Assembly: GCF_037975245.1 (NCBI RefSeq)
Contig: NC_092576.1
Span: forward strand, 11,105,111-11,169,110
Length of the DNA: 64,000 nt
Source of the DNA: Apostichopus japonicus
Taxonomy: Eukaryota > Echinodermata > Holothuroidea > Aspidochirotida > Stichopodidae
Reading direction: 5' to 3'
Positions 60,601 through 64,000 of this stretch are shown one piece after another. How positions within the stretch are numbered: the first letter of the stretch is position 1; each line of letters begins with the position of its first letter. The translations under genes and the position numbers were made by a program. The notes below the pieces were generated by a model. That model made no database searches, was not told where the DNA came from, and saw nothing but the letters and a program-made list of their open reading frames with translations.

Positions 60601-62820
60601 TTTTGTGTAATCAATGGCTGCAATAATTCTCAAACCGAAAGTGAAGTCCACTGAGATTTTGTGAGCAATTTATTTGACCTTGCATGTGGGAAAACAAGCA
60701 AGCCATACTTGTGTCAGTGACATTGTATAGAGGAATGTATTGACCATGTTATATAGTATAAAGACTGCTGTGCACGGCATAGGATTAAGTAATATGTACA
60801 TCAACTCATTCATTGGTTCAAGAATGGTATCGTGTGGTTTGTAACTAGAACACAGTCGGAACCTTCAGTTTCTAAATCAAATGTGGAGAAATTTTCAGAT
60901 TTTTGCTGATAAAAAAAAAAAAAAAGTTTCGCTCTATATATACCCCACCTGGGCAGATATTTAAGGTATGTCCAATAAAAAGGAAAAAAGTACAAAACTG
61001 AATCAATATCTTGTCAGATTTACAATAACATCATAACAGATGAGATGACAATATTTAAATGTTATATACTTTACATTTGGACACCGGTCGTTGAGGGAAT
61101 AGCCGAAAGTATAGCCATTTTCATGTATGCAGATCTGGCCTGTTTAACTGTCCAATAAGTACAATCACTTCACCGTTGGACTTCATATCTGCGATTATTC
61201 AATGCAGGACCTTTTTGCAAAGAAGTGCTAAATATGTAGAAAGTGTTTGTAATTTTTGCAAAGTTTGCCTGTCGTTGAGTAGTTTCAGTATAAACATTTG
61301 ATTTAGTTTTCTCAGTGAATATTTAAGCAAAAGGAAAATGTTCTGACCATTAAATTTGCTTTCAAGAAAAAAATAACAGGATATGACTGAATAATGTCAA
61401 AGTGACCATGAATTTAACTGTCCCATTTTCAATCATGCAAACTACATTACTATTAATATGTAATTTACAAGTATAAACAGCACATCTGTCATAACGTTAA
61501 ACCATCATATGCAAAAGCGAGACAAACTAAATAGTGTTTTTTTTTTCTTTCTTCCTTCTTTTATACCCCTCACTTACACTTTCATTTCATTTCATGAAGA
61601 TGATGTTTGTCTTTTCTAAAAAACTGCAAAACATTTCTTCAACTTCGCTGAGTACATCGACATTTTTAAAGTCCACAGAGCCTACATATATTCTACTATA
61701 ACAATTGACACTGTTTTTTTTTTTTTTTCTCTTTAATCTTTGTTAATAATCGACCGAAGGTTTCTAATTGATTCGGAACCTTTCAATTTAGTTCAGAGAC
61801 GATCAAGCCCGGCTGTATTCAGTGCCTTTCTGGATGATTAAACTCTGTTGACACCTCGTCATTGATCAAACCGGACAAGCTCGAAGCAACACGTGTGAAC
61901 AACTTTTGCTATTGCATTGTGATGACTGGGAATAGAGATAATACCTAATAGAGATTTCCATTCTTATTCACTATTTTTTTTTTTTTTTTTCAGTCTATGA
62001 TTTTGTCATACAATGCAAAGTTTAGATTAGTCTTTGTACAGGAATAGTTATGGATATTAATGTCGTCAAAACTGTACAGAGTTGAGGATACGTGCATCGG
62101 TCTATACTGGAGAGAGAAAACTGGGAAAGTTTCTCAGACTGAACGACTAAGTTGTTTGCTCAATAAACATTGTTGGATTAAAATAAGTACTCGAGAGAGG
62201 TTTTTTGGATTGATTGTTTGTCTAAGTTTTGAAATGTGGAGATCGCTGCTGCATTGTTAATTAGCATTACATATGCATCATTCGTTTGTGGTAATTATTA
62301 TTGCATTGTCTCTGTACATGCATAGAGTACAGTGTTATGTGTAAGAGAGCTATAATCCATGTCGTGGCATTTATAACACTCCGAACAGCAGTTTGCTTCA
62401 CAATGGTGTGAAGAAACATTAGTTTTTTTTCCTTTGATGTTCTAGAGATATACCTCCGTAATGACAACGTTTTGGATTTCGATTTCATTTTTCGATTGGA
62501 TGTGGATTTTATAGTTCACTCTGTGTCGCGTTCTTCATTTAAATCTCTTTGAGTTGTGTAATAATTGCAAAGATTAAAAGATTTAGTAAACATTCATTTC
62601 TCATAAATGTTTCAAAACAAAGTTTTGTAACAATTTATGCATAAGAGCAGAAAAAAAGATCATCATATATACTTGAAATAAGTTGTGACTTTGGGGGGTA
62701 GTTAAATCTTTGGTAAAACAGTGACACAGATTGAGTGCTCTGGTTTTTTTAACTTCCAAAAAGTGGTTTCCTCTTCGAAGGAATTGTCCACTGTTTTGCA
62801 AGCATAGGCTTAGCGTGGGG
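56340..62820. other. Long spacer without a recognised gene
   Basis: AT-rich, with an (AT)n run at 57661-57692, several poly-A or poly-T runs, and a fragment at 57485-57575 (ggtctaagg-ataggggtgcccct, gatgccacatggtgcaat) resembling MITE family M1. A minus-strand open segment near 59534-59719 was examined and not supported as a gene. Confidence 0.45.
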
Positions 62821-62922
62821 GGAGAATTGACTCGAAAACTCGACCCGAGAACTTGACACGTTACTGCGACAGTCAGCTTCGGCTCACGTCTGTACCGGTC
62901 GTGTCTTGACAGTTGTCAGACG

Positions 62923-63240
62923 ATGACATCAATGTACGGCGAACATTTCTCCGGCGATTTGTATTCAAGCGTGACTATGGCCGAGCCAACCACACCGCAG
63001 AGAGCAAAAGGCTGTAAACAGAATGTTTCCCGACACGTGACGGTCAGACACACGATACAATATTCGACCATGGATTGGTTTGCTTCTACTCAAATTGGCA
63101 GTCTTTGTTTCTATTATCTAGGAAGAGTCCAAGACATGGGTCACTCGTTGACGGGCCGTCGTCCAGCAGTGTCCTTCCACTCTAGCCTCCTGCGTACGAG
63201 TTCCTTCGCTGGTTTCAGAAGCGATGAAACGCCACTGGTG
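62923..63240 (+). CDS. Possible first coding exon of an unidentified gene (partial)
   Basis: An ATG at 62923 opens a 106-codon frame that reaches a strong donor, gtgagt, at 63241, in phase 0. The upstream 100 bases and the exon itself are GC- and CpG-richer than the surroundings, like a 5' end. The peptide is hydrophilic, with SLTGRRPAVSFHSSLLRTSS near its end, where RRPAVS fits a basophilic-kinase consensus. I do not recognise the family. The next exon is not visible before the window ends, so this may be a true first exon or a chance frame. Confidence 0.4.
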
Positions 63241-63244
63241 GTGA

Positions 63245-64000
63245 GTTGTATATTTATTTCCATTTCTTTGATTTTTTATTTTTTTATATTTGAAATCTAT
63301 TGAGAGGTGATATATGTGTGATTTGGAGGTGCATGGAAAACTTGCTTGAAAAAGAATACACATTTAGAATTGAAGGATAGGGGGAAAAAAATCATGATTT
63401 TGATCTCAAGTTTATTAGTATATATAGTACTGCAGATCTGCTGTGCAATAAGAAACAGACTACATTTTACCTGACCCCTGGTGTGGGGGGTGTGGAAGAA
63501 AGGGAAAGATTAGGAACGTGCCCAGAAAAAGGAGCACAGCGGACTTTATCGTTCCCCTTACAAACCTCCTCACCACTAGAAACTGATACGCTGCAAGTTG
63601 ATGCAAATGAATAAAATGAAATTTAATGATTAAAAGAGTATATATACAGCGTTCAAATTACGGATCACACACCTCGGCCACATCTGGTTTAGTAAGCAGT
63701 AAAACATTATGTTGATCAATCTTGAAACTTCTGTAGACTCATAGCTTGGTTTCAGGTTCTTTAACTCGAGATCTACGAACTTATTGTTTTAAAATGTTTG
63801 ACAGAAGAAAAAGATTGCGAATTGCAGTGCTGCCATTAATTTATGCCGTACCGTTATTATATTAAATTATGCGCATAACAAACAGCAACGGAACTTGAAG
63901 GTCATGTGTGGCGATCCCGGATCAAGCTGCAGGGTTGCGTTAACACCCAGCACACGGTACGACACTTCTTCCATTTTGGTCTATCGCTCTGCTCTGTCAA
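63245..64000. other. No gene recognised at the right edge
   Basis: Would be intron of the candidate gene at 62923 if that is real. No exon is evident on either strand. Confidence 0.35.

Overview
This is a eukaryotic nuclear window from an AT-rich, repeat-dense animal genome. Two protein-coding genes can be reconstructed exon by exon. Both have GT-AG introns and proteins that align well from memory with vertebrate orthologues. The intron style, simple repeats, tRNA-derived SINEs, CR1/L2-like LINE tails and many hAT-type MITEs fit a marine invertebrate. An echinoderm is my best guess, but that is an inference and the sequence does not prove it.

Layout: 0.3-9.8 kb holds tandem duplications and a diverged segmental duplication (about 0.67-3.2 kb against 6.4-9.8 kb) whose second copy has gained transposons. 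The first gene, ZCCHC17 (nucleolar S1-domain and zinc-knuckle protein), lies on the + strand at 9858-17562 in seven coding exons. Its introns carry a LINE tail, a TTAA-type MITE and a hAT-type MITE. The second gene, NUP35 (nucleoporin Nup53/Nup35), lies on the - strand at 21824-30860 in eleven proposed coding exons. The genes are convergent, with about 4.3 kb between their stop codons. From 31 to 62.9 kb I find no convincing gene. That span is a transposon graveyard: a 33-bp minisatellite split by a hAT element that itself contains a MITE, three copies of a 340-370 bp hAT MITE, a 5.9 kb terminal-inverted-repeat element that splits a SINE in two, LINE fragments and a 92-bp satellite array. A GC-richer open exon-like segment at 62923-63240 (+) may be the first coding exon of a gene leaving the window on the right.

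The two genes act in different processes (nucleolar/ribosomal RNA biology and the nuclear pore), and nothing suggests a shared pathway. No operon, CRISPR array, intact transposase gene or bacterial-type system is present. The most distinctive structures are two tandem arrays in NUP35. Each array unit copies the 3' end of a NUP35 coding exon: one intronic array repeats four intact copies of a 5' splice site, and one 3' UTR array repeats the last codons plus the stop region.
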